A stretch of DNA of 64,000 nucleotides from Rhizobium sp. 32-5/1 (GTDB lineage Bacteria; Pseudomonadota; Alphaproteobacteria; Rhizobiales; Rhizobiaceae): the NCBI RefSeq assembly GCF_029537235.1, contig NZ_CP120638.1:1488001-1552000 (forward strand). Direction: 5' to 3'. Position numbers and translations under genes: made by a program. Of this stretch, positions 1 through 9,438 are shown in pieces; the stretch's first letter is position 1, and each line of letters opens with the position of its first letter. The notes below the pieces were generated by a model, which did no database searches, had not been told where the DNA came from, and was given only the letters and a program-made list of their open reading frames with translations.

Positions 1-1
1 C

Positions 2-439
2 GAGCACTATCGCGTAAAGGTGCTCGGCGGTGGCGGCTTGCTAAATTCTGGCCCAGCGACGCTGGCAGTCACAGCCGTTTCTCTGACAGAACCGTCTCGC
101 GAAATTGATGCCCTTCGGCTTATCCAGGAAGCGCGCTATGTCGCTGGTCGCGACGTGACCGCCATGCCGGAGTTACGCGCCATCCTGGAGGGTGCCTATC
201 TCAGTGCCGCCGCCGCTCGCCTTGCGGCACCGGATGCGGAGTTGCTGGCGGCAAACTGCAAGCGTGTCGAGCGGGCCCAGTTGCTGATGCAGGAGTTCGA
301 AGCCGGTGGCGTGCCAGCGTTGATTGTCGATGACGGACAGCGAACCGAGCTGGTCAAGGCCCACCAGCTGTTCGGCAACGCCGATGATCTCATAGCAAGG
401 CTTTCCGCTCTTGGCAGGGCCCGGCCAACCCTTTCCTAA
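2..439 (+). CDS. DsbA-family thioredoxin-fold protein, C-terminal part (cut by window edge)
   Basis: The reading frame is open to the left edge of the window, so only about 145 C-terminal residues are present and the CXXC active site cannot be checked. The visible part has the GGGGLLNSGPATLAV segment and a helical insert, then VPALIVDDG, which resembles the cis-proline strand of DsbA/FrnE-type disulfide isomerases. It ends 22 bases before the start of the MBL-fold gene, and the three genes DsbA-like, MBL-fold and SnoaL-like read as one operon. Family assignment rests on general resemblance of the C-terminal thioredoxin half. Other two-helix-insert oxidoreductases of the DSBA family are possible. 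Confidence 0.6.
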   Translation, partial: EHYRVKVLGGGGLLNSGPATLAVTAVSLTEPSREIDALRLIQEARYVAGRDVTAMPELRAILEGAYLSAAAARLAAPDAELLAANCKRVERAQLLMQEFEAGGVPALIVDDGQRTELVKAHQLFGNADDLIARLSALGRARPTLS

Positions 440-461
440 AACCCTAAACCTGGAGACTATC

Positions 462-1358
462 ATGTTCACAAGGAGAACCATCATGAAAACCACTCTCGCC
501 GCCGGTGTCACCGCCGTCTTCGCGCCTGCTGACTTGGGCCATGCCGCAGGAGGCCTCACCTGGAAGCATTTCCCCGCCGGGCAGAATGGCTTCTTCCGTG
601 TGCCTGTTCTGATCTCCGGCGCCACGGAAGGCGTGCTCATCGATGGCGGCTTCACGCTTCCCGACGGCAAGGCCCTGGCCGAGGCGATCACGGCAACGGG
701 CAAGAGGCTCACAACGATCTATGTCAGCCAGTCCGACCCAGATTACTATTTCAGCCTAGGTCCGATCAAGGCTGCTTTCCCCAATGCCAAGGTGATCGCC
801 GCCTCGGCCACGGTTGCTGCGATCATGGCCAGCGTCGAGAAGAAGCTCGCCGTCTGGGGTCCTCAGCTCAAGAAAAATGGCCCACAGACGCTGGCCGACG
901 TCGTAATGCCCGAGATCTTTGACGGCGGGGCGTTGACCGTCGACGGCGAGACGATCGAGATTGTCGAGGCGGAAGGCCTCGCCAACCGGCGCTATCTGTT
1001 CGTGCCATCGCTGAACGCTGTGTTTGGTGGCGTGATGATCTTCAACAGTGTCCATGTTTGGACGGCAGACACCAACAGTGTGGAACTGCGGGCGGCCTGG
1101 ATTGCCAATCTCGAAAAGATCGCAGCGCGCCAGCCGGCGGTTGTCGTCGCCGGCCATATGGCTCCAGACGCTCCAACCGACCTTTCCGGCGTCGAACACA
1201 CCATTGCTTACCTGAAGGCCTTCGAGGAGGAACTCGTCAAGCATAAGGACTCCACCTCGCTTAAGGCTGCGATGGAAGCACGCTTTCCGGGTCTCGGCAT
1301 GGGGGTAGCACTTGACATCGGCTCCAAGGTCGCCACCGGCGAAATGAAGTGGGGCTGA
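462..1358 (+). CDS. Exported MBL-fold hydrolase-like protein with degenerate metal site
   Basis: A protein of 298 residues. The ATG at 462 is preferred because TGGAGA lies just upstream and because the N-terminus then reads as a signal peptide: RR in MFTRRTIMK, a hydrophobic stretch and an AxA-like GHAAGG. This is compatible with Tat or Sec export. The body has the metallo-beta-lactamase layout, with the first strand ending VLIDGG. Where active members have HxHxDH, this one has SQSDPDYYF (about residues 86-95), so most metal ligands are replaced. A late VVVAGHMAP resembles a remaining ligand motif. The gene overlaps or abuts the SnoaL-like gene downstream. I infer a non-hydrolytic or altered role; the substrate is unknown. 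Confidence 0.75.
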   Translation: MFTRRTIMKTTLAAGVTAVFAPADLGHAAGGLTWKHFPAGQNGFFRVPVLISGATEGVLIDGGFTLPDGKALAEAITATGKRLTTIYVSQSDPDYYFSLGPIKAAFPNAKVIAASATVAAIMASVEKKLAVWGPQLKKNGPQTLADVVMPEIFDGGALTVDGETIEIVEAEGLANRRYLFVPSLNAVFGGVMIFNSVHVWTADTNSVELRAAWIANLEKIAARQPAVVVAGHMAPDAPTDLSGVEHTIAYLKAFEEELVKHKDSTSLKAAMEARFPGLGMGVALDIGSKVATGEMKWG

Positions 1359-1363
1359 TCGCC

Positions 1364-1762
1364 ATGGGTGCCAATCTCGATCTCATCAGGGCCACCTATG
1401 AGGGCTCGTCGGAAGATAACGGCCGCAACCTGCTTGCGGCTCTGGCGCCCGATGCGACGTGGACAGAAGCCGAAGGCTTCCCCTATGCCGGCACATATGT
1501 AGGCCCCGACGCCATTGTCACCGGGGTATTCCACAGGCTCGGCACGGAGTGGATTGGCTATAACGCGAAAGTCCATACCTTTATGGAAGACGGTGATCGT
1601 GTTGCGGCGTTCGGTATCTACTCTGGCACCTACAAAGCGACGGGCAAGTCGATGATGGCGCACTTTGCCCATCTCTACGAGGTCCGCGACGGCAAGATCG
1701 CCAGCATGGTCCAATATGTCGATAGCCATATGGTGATGCAGGCGACAAGCCCTGCTGAATAG
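1364..1762 (+). CDS. SnoaL/NTF2-like family protein
   Basis: About 132 residues with the usual small cone-shaped NTF2-like pattern: an N-terminal helix (LDLIRATYEG), a Trp/Glu-rich segment (ATWTEAEGFPYAGTYVGPDAI) and alternating beta strands ending in VQYVDSHMV. Family members are ketosteroid-isomerase-like small-molecule isomerases, hydrolases or binding proteins. The ATG at 1364 is preferred over an upstream GTG that would overlap the previous gene. It is probably cotranscribed with the MBL-fold gene, which ends only 5 bases earlier. No specific substrate can be named. Confidence 0.75.
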   Translation: MGANLDLIRATYEGSSEDNGRNLLAALAPDATWTEAEGFPYAGTYVGPDAIVTGVFHRLGTEWIGYNAKVHTFMEDGDRVAAFGIYSGTYKATGKSMMAHFAHLYEVRDGKIASMVQYVDSHMVMQATSPAE

Positions 1763-1778
1763 GATTATGACTCTGAAT

Positions 1779-1817
1779 AACCTGACATCGTTTCCTTACG
1801 GGATTCGATGTCAGGTT
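1779..1817. terminator. Perfect 12-bp inverted repeat after the SnoaL-like gene
   Basis: AACCTGACATCG (1779-1790) pairs perfectly with CGATGTCAGGTT (1806-1817) around a 15-base loop. It starts 17 bases after the stop of the SnoaL-like gene. There is no clear T-run after it, so a terminator is likely but not certain; it could also be an insertion-sequence end. Confidence 0.4.
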
Positions 1818-1896
1818 TCCGGGTCGTATTTCCATATTGGGCCGCATGTAAGCCGTCACCACTTACCGATCTCCACAGGCTAAGATCAAGGACTAG

Positions 1897-2106
1897 CCAG
1901 CCGCTCTGCGAGGCCAGAACCTCGTCCCTCAGCACCCGGATCGCCCGCAAGCGAAACCCTTTGGAGTCCTCCCACGGTGCTGGGTCGTCGAGCGAACCTT
2001 CGCATCGCTTGGCAGATGCCGAAGACTGGCAAAGTCCATCGCCTCCTCAGAGGCATGGATCATGATCGCCCACATTCGCCTGATCACCAGGCGGCTTGCA
2101 AGGTGA
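1897..2106 (+). pseudogene. IS5-family transposase, C-terminal remnant
   Basis: This frame has no start codon, but from 1897 to the TGA at 2104-2106 it reads without interruption into a sequence with RCWVVERTFASLGRCRRLAK, then SIASSEAW and IAHIRLITRRLAR before the stop. This is the typical C-terminus of IS5-group transposases, including the catalytic-Glu region WVVERT. The frame is closed upstream by a TAG at 1894, and a few residues normally found after RRLAK seem to be missing. The N-terminal two thirds are absent, so this is a relic. A matching central piece of an IS5 transposase lies at 6176-6325. Confidence 0.75.
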
Positions 2107-2189
2107 GAGCTGGCTCGGGAAATCTGTACTGCGGGGATAAGTGGAATTTCTGCCTGACTTCGGCTTAGATGCCGGGAACAGGAGATACC

Positions 2190-2502
2190 ATGACGAGACG
2201 ACCGCGCCGGAACCATAGCCCGGCTTTCAAGGCGAAGGTGGCACTTGCCGCGATCAGAGGCAAGCAGACGCTGGTGGAATTGTCCCAGCAGTTCGACGTG
2301 CACGCCAACCAGATCAAACAGTGGAAAGACCAGCTCCTTGAGGGGGCGACAGGCGTTTTCGGCGATGAAGCCAAGGCGGAAGCCGGCGGGACCAACCGTC
2401 GACGTCAAAACGCTGCATGCCAAGATCGGCGAACTGACATTGGAGAACGATTTTTTATCCGGTGCGCTCGGCAAGGCGGGATTGCTGGGCGGAAAGAAAT
2501 GA
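2190..2502 (+). pseudogene. IS3-family transposase OrfA (helix-turn-helix), frameshifted
   Basis: It starts MTRRPRRNHSPAFKAKVAL with a GGAG ribosome site and carries the classical HTH of IS3 OrfA (TLVELSQQFDVHANQIKQW). Near 2393 the frame shifts: the remainder, with VDVKTLHAKIGELTLEN and GLLGGKK, continues in another frame to the TGA at 2500-2502. The two pieces together give the usual OrfA length of a little over 100 residues. One base is lost or gained in a GC-rich stretch, so this may be a sequencing error or true decay. The stop overlaps the orfB start by ATGA. Confidence 0.7.
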
Positions 2503-3355
2503 TCGACCGCGAGCATAAGCTATCCGTCGTGCCAGGCGAAGCTTCTCGGCTTCAGCCGTGGCAGCGTCTATTATCTGCCTCGTCCAGTGCCTGACGGCGA
2601 TCTTGCCCTGATGCGCCGGCGGACGAATGCTGCGCATTCGCTCGGGGATCGACGAACTGCATCTCGACTACCCGTTTGCCGGAAGTCGAATGTTGCAAGG
2701 GCTCTTGAGGGGAGATGGGCTGGAAGCTGGGCGGCTTCACGTCGCCAGGCTGATGAAGAAGATGGGCATCGAGGCGATCTATCGCCGCCCGAACACATCC
2801 AAACCAGCACCCGGTCACAAAATCTATCCCTACCTCCTGCGAAAGCTGGCGGTCACTCGGCCCAACCAGGTGTGGGCGATGGACCTGACATATATTCCGA
2901 TGGCTCGCGGCTTCGTCTATCTCTGCGCCGTTGTGGACTGGTTCAGTCGGCGGGTTCTGTCGTGGCGGCTGTCGATCACGATGGAAACAGCCTTCTGCAT
3001 CGAAGCGGTTGAGGAGGCTCTCGCCAGGCATGGCAGGCCTGACATCTTCAATACGGATCAGGGATCGCAGTTCACCTCCATCGACTTCACGACGGTGCTG
3101 AAGAAGGCGGAAATCGCCATCTCGATGAATGGCAAGGGGGCGTGGCGGGACAACGTGTTCGTCGAACGGCTCTGGCGTTCGATCAAATACGAGGAAGTCT
3201 ACCTCCACGCCTACAAGAGCGTGTCCGAGGCCCGCGCTGGCATCGGCCGCTATCTGAGCTTTTACAACACCCGACGCCCACATTCATCCCTTGACCGGCA
3301 GACTCCGGATCAGGCCTACTTCAACGCGCTGGCACCAATGATGGTGGCAGCATAA
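2499..3355 (+). pseudogene. IS3-family transposase OrfB (DDE integrase), frameshifted
   Basis: OrfB begins MIDREHKLSVV at 2499, overlapping the orfA stop. The frame changes near 2533 and again near 2635. From 2627 to 3355 the frame is long and clean: PFAGSRML, the HTH-like segment, then the catalytic core with D in AMDLTYIPM, D in FNTDQGSQF and E in FVERLWRSIKYE, and the family C-terminus TRRPHSSLDRQTPDQAYF. All three DDE acidic residues are present. An extra segment of roughly 27 bases near 2620 seems not to belong to the usual N-terminus. The N-terminal breaks make it probably inactive as read. Confidence 0.75.
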
Positions 3356-3416
3356 TCGAGGCGGAAATCCACTTAGCAAAACGCCCCAAACTGTTCAGAC
3401 AAACCGAGCCAGCTCT

Positions 3417-3464
3417 GTCAGTCGCGGTCCGCGCGACGCCCAGGGTTTCATAAGGGTCTTTCAT
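3417..3464 (-). pseudogene. N-terminal stub of a J-domain (DnaJ-like) protein
   Basis: On the minus strand an ATG at 3464, preceded by GGGAG, opens MKDPYETLGVARTATD, the signature start of a J-domain (x-DPYExLGV). After about 16 residues the match stops close to the right end of the IS3 element, and the remainder of the J-domain is not found on the far side of the element. This is therefore a promoter-proximal stub left by insertion plus deletion. The remnant is short, so the call rests on one motif. Confidence 0.5.
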
Positions 3465-3850
3465 GCTTGACTCCCATCTTACTCGGGTCTCGGCCGGCCA
3501 ACCGACTGGCAATTTTCACTGTTGCACCCACGCGCTGAACCTGCTTTCACAGACTGCTTCGACACATCGCCGCTGTCCGGAAGCTAAGCTCGATCCAGCG
3601 GACGAGCCTATCGGTCATTTTAGTCGTTGCGCGCAAAGGTGGTTTGACCAGCATCAACTTGATGCGCGAATGTTGCCCAGCATAGACGCGTCAACCGTGG
3701 CTTGCTGGATGTCTGGTGTTGTGCCGGACTGGCGCCACAGGATGGAACAAGCGCGCCAACTTCCCGGTCTGCGGTTGACGCAAATCAATGCGCGCACCGC
3801 GTCGATCCCTATGCTCGCCAGAGAGGAACGTCGGGCCAGGGGTCGACAAA
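3465..3850. other. Gene-free stretch between the J-domain stub and the RNase gene
   Basis: Open frames exist on both strands, but none shows recognisable motifs, a convincing ribosome site or family-like composition. It probably contains the promoters for the lost J-domain gene (leftward) and the RNase gene (rightward). No clear -35/-10 pair was identified. Confidence 0.5.
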
Positions 3851-5436
3851 ATGTCTGGGCAGCCAATTATCCACTTTCACGGCGCCGCTGGCACGGTTAC
3901 GGGCTCATGCCATCTTGTCGAACTCGGCGAAACCCGTGTCCTTGTCGATTGCGGCCTGTTTCAAGGATCCAAGACAGAAAAGGAGCTCAATTATCGAGCT
4001 TTCCCTTTCGATCCGCGAAAGATTGACGCGGTGATCCTGACACATGCCCATATCGACCATTCCGGGCTGCTGCCGAAACTCGTCAAGGATGGTTTCGATG
4101 GCCCGATTTTTGCGACACCCGGCACGATCGATCTCTGCTCGGTGATGTTGCCCGATTCAGCCCACATCCAGGAAAGCGAGGTCGAACACCTGAACCGTCG
4201 CAACCAGCGCCGAGGTCGACGCACCGTTGCGCCGATCTATACACCCGAGGACGCAGCCCTTGCGATAACGCTTTTTCGCCCAGTTGGCCTGGAAACTTGG
4301 CAGGCTGTTGGAGAGCGCATCCGGTTCAGACTTTGGAATGCTGGCCACCTGCTTGGTTCTGCTTCAATTGAAATGGAAATCGCAGGATCCCCCGACCTCA
4401 GACTGCTCTTTTCCGGCGATCTCGGCCCGAGTCATAAGCTGTTGCAATTTGACCCTGAGGCGCCGTCAGGCTGGGACTATGTGGTTTGCGAAAGCACCTA
4501 TGGCGACAGAGATCGCCTGGAAGCCACCGACAAGACACGCCGCGAGGCGTTGCGCGGCGAAGTCGTAGCGGCGACCCGATCCGACGGCGCGCTTCTTGTC
4601 CCCTCATTCGCGGTGGAGCGGACGCAGGAACTGGTTGCTGATTTGGTCTATCTGATGCAGACCGGCGAAATCGCAACATGCCCGGTCATCATTGATTCCC
4701 CACTTGCTACACGCGCCAGCGCCGTCTTTCGCAAGCACGCCAAAAGCATGGACAATGGGGCATTTCTGGTAAGGGCGCTGCAGGCCAGAAACGTGCGCTT
4801 CACTGAGACTGTCGAGCAATCGAAGGCAGTTGATTTCATCAAGGGATTTCATATCGTTATCGCGGCAAGCGGCATGTGCGAGGCCGGGCGGATTCGCCAT
4901 CGGCTGAAAAACTGGCTGTGGCGTGAAGAAGCAACGGTCCTGCTGGTCGGCTATCAGGCGACAGGAACGCTTGGGCGCATTCTCGAAGAGGGCGCATCAA
5001 CGGTGCGCATCCAGGAGACGAGATCAAGGTCCGTGCGCGCATCAGAAAGCTCGATATTTACAGCGGTCATGCCGACGGCCCGGAACTGGCCGATTGGGTG
5101 CGTATGCGGCAACCGGTGCGAGCCGGTGTTTTTCTTGTCCATGGCGAGGACACGGGAATCTCAGGTCTTCGGCAGCGCCTGTCGGGTTTCCTGCCAGAGC
5201 AAAAGATCATCGCCCCTCACCTTGACGCCGCATTCCGGCTGACACCAGATGGAGCGACCGATATCTCAGACACGACGCGCGCTCCCCGTATTGACCCATT
5301 TCACGTGGGTCATCTCGACTGGCACAACGACTTCCAATCACTGGTTCTCGATCTGCAGGATGAACTGGCAAAAGCGGCCGATGACAAGGCGAAGCGCGTG
5401 GTCATCCGCAAGCTGCGGCGGGCTTTGACAGAGTGA
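3851..5436 (+). CDS. MBL-fold/beta-CASP RNA-processing exonuclease (CPSF73-like)
   Basis: About 528 residues once a one-base frameshift near 5014 is repaired (CCAGGAGACG; one more G restores the frame). The N-terminal MBL domain has the metal motif HAHIDHSG (about residue 73) after a GxxGTVTGS start. The middle holds beta-CASP features: SGDLG, CESTYGDR, VPSFAVERTQEL and ASGMCEAGRIRHRLKNW. After the shift the C-terminal RMMBL part reads DIYSGHADGPEL and FLVHGE. Members of this family are zinc-dependent RNases of the CPSF-73/YSH1 type. In proteobacteria it often travels in stress or micro-oxic gene islands, as here. ATG 3851 is chosen because MSGQPIIHFHGAAGTVTGS is the family start. Confidence 0.85.
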
Positions 5437-5611
5437 CGCACCTATCCAGTCAAGCGCGTGCCGAACTGGAGACTGGCTGAATGTTCAACTACGCCGCGGA
5501 CGACAAGCGTTTGATCCTTGTCAATGAGCGACGCCTGACAATGTGTATCCTTGGAAGTTGTGGAGACTGAATCATTGCCGGCCGCGCGATTTCAACGGAG
5601 CGAGAACGAGA

Positions 5612-5944
5612 ATGAACACGACGACGATAAAAAGCGATCTTGAAAACAAGCGCCTCGGCATCGAACGGCGGCTTGCCGCAATTGAACGCGACCTTGGCAG
5701 GCAACTGGATGCAGACAGCGCCGATCGGGCGATCGAAACGGAGAACGACGAGGTTCTCATCGGCATGGAACGAAGCGGACGCGAAGAGCTGAAGGCGATT
5801 TCCTCCGCACTCGACCGTCTGGAAAACGGGTCCTATGGACGATGTGTCCTGTGCGGGGCCGAAGTCGGCGCCGCGCGGCTGGAAGCTCTCCCCTTCACAC
5901 CCTTTTGCCTCGAATGCGCAAAGACGACAGCCGACCAGCATTGA
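5612..5944 (+). CDS. DksA/TraR-family C4 zinc-finger protein
   Basis: About 110 residues: an N-terminal coiled-coil region rich in Glu/Arg, DRLENGSYGRC, then the C4 zinc finger CVLCGAE ... FCLECA. This is the short TraR/DksA-like form that can bind the RNA polymerase secondary channel. It lacks the usual paired Asp residues at the coiled-coil tip in an obvious form, so direct equivalence to DksA is uncertain. The start at 5612 (MNTTTIKSDLEN) is preceded by GGAGCGAGAACGAG. It sits between the RNase and the OsmC remnant and is probably a stress-response regulator of the island. Confidence 0.8.
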   Translation: MNTTTIKSDLENKRLGIERRLAAIERDLGRQLDADSADRAIETENDEVLIGMERSGREELKAISSALDRLENGSYGRCVLCGAEVGAARLEALPFTPFCLECAKTTADQH

Positions 5945-6175
5945 TTTTCGGGGAACGTGTCTCGAGTGTTGCGCCAGATCAAGGTGAGCCCGGGAAGCTG
6001 AGAAATACCGACATGACAAGCCGCCGGGCCGCAATCTTGACGCTACATGAGAGCGTCACGAGCCAGAGCCGAAGATCTTGGCGTTGATTCTCTTTACGCC
6101 TCTCAGGCTGAAGCCCGAAAAGATCAAAAATCAAAGAAAAATTCGTCGCGAAGCTAGAGCGTAGTGACAATTTAA

Positions 6176-6325
6176 GGATTCGGGCCCGAGCGGCTCGGCG
6201 ATTACCGCTCGGTGAAGCGGCGCTATTACCGTCGGAGCGAGATGGGCGTTCTCGATGAAATGCTGTCGGTTCTTTCGCGCGAAGCCGATCTTGAATGGCT
6301 GATGATCGACAGCACCATCGTGCGG
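6176..6325 (+). pseudogene. IS5-family transposase, central fragment
   Basis: From 6176, after a stop at 6173, the frame reads FGPERLGDYRSVKRRYYR, then EMGVLDEMLSVL, DLEWLMIDSTIVR. This is the region of IS5-group transposases around the first catalytic Asp (MIDSTIVR), which normally continues AHQHAAG. Here, directly after IVR, the same frame continues into an OsmC protein. Both ends of the transposase gene are missing. The remnant at 1897-2106 supplies a C-terminal part of the same family in the same orientation. Confidence 0.75.
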
Positions 6326-6586
6326 ACAGCCACGGGGCGGAAGCCTTCAAAAGAGGCGCGGATTGTCCTCGATACCGACATGGCAGGCAGGACGGATGCC
6401 TTCAATCCGGCCGAACTGCTTCTCGCATCGGTCGCCGCCTGCATGATCAAGGGTATCGAGCGCGTGACACCGATGCTCGGCTTCGATCTTCGGGGCGCCG
6501 AGGTCGCGCTCCATGGTATAAGGCAGGACAGCCCGCCCAAGATGGTTTCCATCACCCACGAGCTGATCGTCGAGACCGACGAGACG
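6326..6586 (+). pseudogene. OsmC-family peroxiredoxin fragment fused to the IS5 piece
   Basis: TATGRKPSKEARIVLDTD, then AFNPAELLLASVAACMIKGIERV and LGFDLRGAEVALHGIRQDSPPKM are characteristic of OsmC/Ohr-like proteins, which reduce organic hydroperoxides through two Cys residues. The first Cys is the one in VAACM (about codon 39 of this fragment). The protein departs from the family after IVETDET near 6586, so the part with the second Cys is lost. The N-terminus is replaced in frame by the transposase fragment; the junction VRTATG keeps the family's VRTATG and suggests microhomology. It is probably non-functional. Confidence 0.75.
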
Positions 6587-7046
6587 GGCGGTACCCGGGT
6601 TCCCACCTTCCGGACGAGCCGCGTCGATCGACGGAGGTCAGTATGGCTTGGCCAAGCTGGTGGCGACCGAACATCGCATTCTGTAAGGTGGCAACGTGTT
6701 CGCAGCTTCGGCTTTCCTTGAACGCGGCGCTGAAGCAATTCAGCGCGCTGGTCGATTTCGCACCGCTCCTAGAACCGCAGGCCCTTCGGATTATTCACGC
6801 CGTCCGGCATTTGCGGCCGAAGTGCGCGAGGCAATCGACATTTTCAACTTCAGGGCCGTTGGCGAAATATGCCGTCTCGCATCGCCGTCCATGGTGTTCG
6901 CGCGACAAGAAGCCGGTGATCGCGGACGAATGTCTTGCAGCTCCTCGCGGCAGTCCGGTTGAACTTTTCTCCCGGCATTTGATCGACATCATAAGCCAGC
7001 CTTCGTGTCGCGGTAAAGTTCGTCAGTACGTAAAAAGGATAAAGCT
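6587..7046. other. Degraded stretch between the OsmC fragment and phosphoketolase
   Basis: Several overlapping frames of 80-100 residues occur here, but none contains a motif that I recognise. A short YGLAKLVATEHRIL segment ends at a stop near 6686 and might be a tail of a lost gene. The last 60 bases hold the phosphoketolase leader, with the ribosome site AAAAGGAT at 7032-7040. Confidence 0.4.
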
Positions 7047-9438
7047 ATGCAGCGACCTATATCCTCCCCGGACATTTCCAGGTTCGACACTCTGGAGTTA
7101 GCCAGACTTGACCGATATTGGCGAGCCGCCAACTATCTGTCGGTCGGGCAGATATACCTTCTCGACAACCCGCTTCTCCGCGAACCGCTCAAGGCCGAAC
7201 ACGTCAAGCCAAGGCTGCTCGGGCATTGGGGCACGACGCCTGGCCTCAATTTTATCTACGCCCATTTGAACCGCATCATCCGCGCCCGCGATATCAACAT
7301 GATCTATGTCTGCGGCCCCGGCCATGGCGGTCCCGGAATGGTGGCAAACACCTATCTCGAAGGCAGCTATAGCGCGATCTATCCGGAGATATCCGAAGAC
7401 GTCGATGGCATGCGCAAGCTCTTCCGGCAGTTCTCCTTTCCGGGCGGTATTCCAAGCCACGCGGCCCCCGAAACACCGGGCTCGATTCACGAGGGCGGCG
7501 AACTCGGCTACGCGCTGGTCCATGCCTATGGAGCGGCCTTCGATAATCCCGATCTCGTGGTCGCCTGCGTCGTCGGCGACGGAGAGGCAGAGACCGGTCC
7601 GCTGGCCGCGAGCTGGCATTCCAACAAGTTCCTCAACCCCACCCGCGACGGCGCGGTGCTGCCGATCCTGCATCTGAACGGCTACAAGATCGCCAATCCG
7701 ACGCTGCTTGCCCGCATGCCGCACGAAGACCTCGATCATCTGTTCAGGGGCTATGGCCAAGAACCATTCTTCGTCGAGGGTCACGAGCCGGAGGATATGC
7801 ACCGGCAGATGGCCGCAACACTGGACCTAGCGTTCGATCGCATCCGCTCGATCCAGCAGGCGGCCCGCGACGGCACGGCTGCTAACGATTGCCCGCGCTG
7901 GCCAATGATCGTGCTGCGCAGTCCCAAGGGCTGGACCGGGCCGAAGGAGGTCGACGGCAAGAAGGTCGAGGGCTTCTGGCGGGCGCACCAGGTGCCGGTC
8001 GCTGGCTGCCGGGAGGACGACGGTCACCGGAAAATCCTCGAAGACTGGATGCGCAGCTACGATCCGGAGGACCTGTTTGACGCCGACGGACGGCTCAAAG
8101 ACGAGCTGCGCACGCTTGCGCCGGAGGGCCAACGCCGCATGGGTGCCAACCCGCATACCAATGGCGGCCTTCTCAGAAAAGACCTCATCGTTCCCTCCAT
8201 CGGCGACTATGCCGTGCCGGTCACCGAGCGCGGCGCCATCATCGTCCAGACCACCGAAGTGCTCGGCCAATATTTGAGAGACGTGTTCACGCTGAACGAC
8301 GCCAATGCCAATTTCCGCGTCTTCGGCCCTGACGAGACGGAATCAAACCGCCTCGGCGCGGTGTTTCAGGTCACGGACCGGGTCTGGATGGAAACAATCG
8401 AGCCCTACGACGTCCATCTGTCGCGGGACGGCCGGGTCATGGAGGTGCTTTCGGAACATCTTTGCCAGGGTTGGCTTGAGGGATACCTGCTTTCGGGTCG
8501 TCACGGTTTCTTTTCTTGCTACGAGGCCTTCATCCACATCGTCGATCTCGATGTTCAACCAGCATGCCAAGTGGCTGAAAGTCTCAAGCGAACTGGAATG
8601 GCGCAAGCCCGTCTCATCCCTGAATTACCTGCTGACCTCACATGTGTGGCGGCAGGACCATAACGGCTTCTCGCATCAGGACCCGGGCTTCGTCGATCTG
8701 ATTGCCAACAAGACGGCGGATGTCGTTCGCATCTATTTCCCGCCGGACGCGAACACCTTACTTTGGGTCGGCGACCATTGCCTGCGAACCTGGAACCGGG
8801 TCAACGTCATCGTTGCCGGCAAGCAACCGGAACCGCAATGGCTGACGATCGAGGAAGCAGCGACGCATTGCGAGGCGGGCGCCGGCATCTGGGAATGGGC
8901 GGGCAACGAGGACGGCGCGATCCAGCCCGATGTGGTCATGGCGTGTGCCGGCGATGTCCCGACGCTGGAGACGCTGGCGGCTGTCATGCTTCTGCGCGAG
9001 GCGGTGCCTGAGCTTAAAATCCGCGTGGTGAACGTCGTCGACCTGATGGTACTGCAGTCTCGCGAGCATCACCCCCACGGACTTTCGGAGCCCGATTTCG
9101 ACCGTCTCTTCACCACGGAGCGACCCGTGATCTTCGCCTATCACGGCTATCCTTCTCTCATCCACAGGATGACCTACAAACGCACCAACCACCGCAACAT
9201 CCATGTTCGCGGCTTCATCGAGGAAGGAACGACCACGACGCCCTTCGACATGACGGTCCTGAACAGGCTGGATCGCTACCACCTTGCCCTGGCGGCGATC
9301 GAAAGCGTGCCGGGCCTGAAGGAAAAGGCGGGAGGTGCTGTTGCCGCTCTCGAGGCAAAACTTGACGAACACAATCGCTATGTCCGGGAACATGGCGAGG
9401 ACATGCCGGAGATACAGAACTGGACATGGAAGGTTTGA
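7047..9438 (+). CDS. xfp: Xylulose-5-phosphate/fructose-6-phosphate phosphoketolase
   Basis: About 796 residues, the normal length, after correcting one extra base near 8546 (GTCGATCTCGATG should read through to SMFNQHAKW). Thiamine-diphosphate enzymes' motif [11 protein letters not shown] is at about residues 178-188. Family signatures [44 protein letters not shown] and the C-terminal EIQNWTWK are all present. The enzyme splits xylulose-5-P or fructose-6-P with phosphate to acetyl-phosphate plus glyceraldehyde-3-P or erythrose-4-P. Remnants of acetate kinase and PduL, which would use the acetyl-phosphate, lie on the opposite strand at 12.1-12.6 kb. The downstream ATPase start overlaps this stop. 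Confidence 0.93.

Larger units (their letters stand above)
2125..3397 (+). mobile_element. IS3-family insertion sequence, degenerate
   Basis: An orfA/orfB pair with DDE integrase motifs sits between related inverted ends. The left end (TGTACTGCGGGG, then AAGTGGAATTTCTGCC) matches the reverse complement of the right end (TGAACAGTTTGGGG, then AAGTGGATTTCCGCC) in its inner part. The bounds use the TG...CA rule for IS3 termini and could be off by a few bases. No target duplication is visible (AATC on the left, GACA on the right), so a deletion or recombination next to the element is likely. Both reading frames contain frameshifts. Confidence 0.75.

Noticed and set aside
2121..3401. Target-site duplication around the IS3 element
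   Set aside because: The four bases on either side (AATC and GACA) differ, so no duplication can be claimed.
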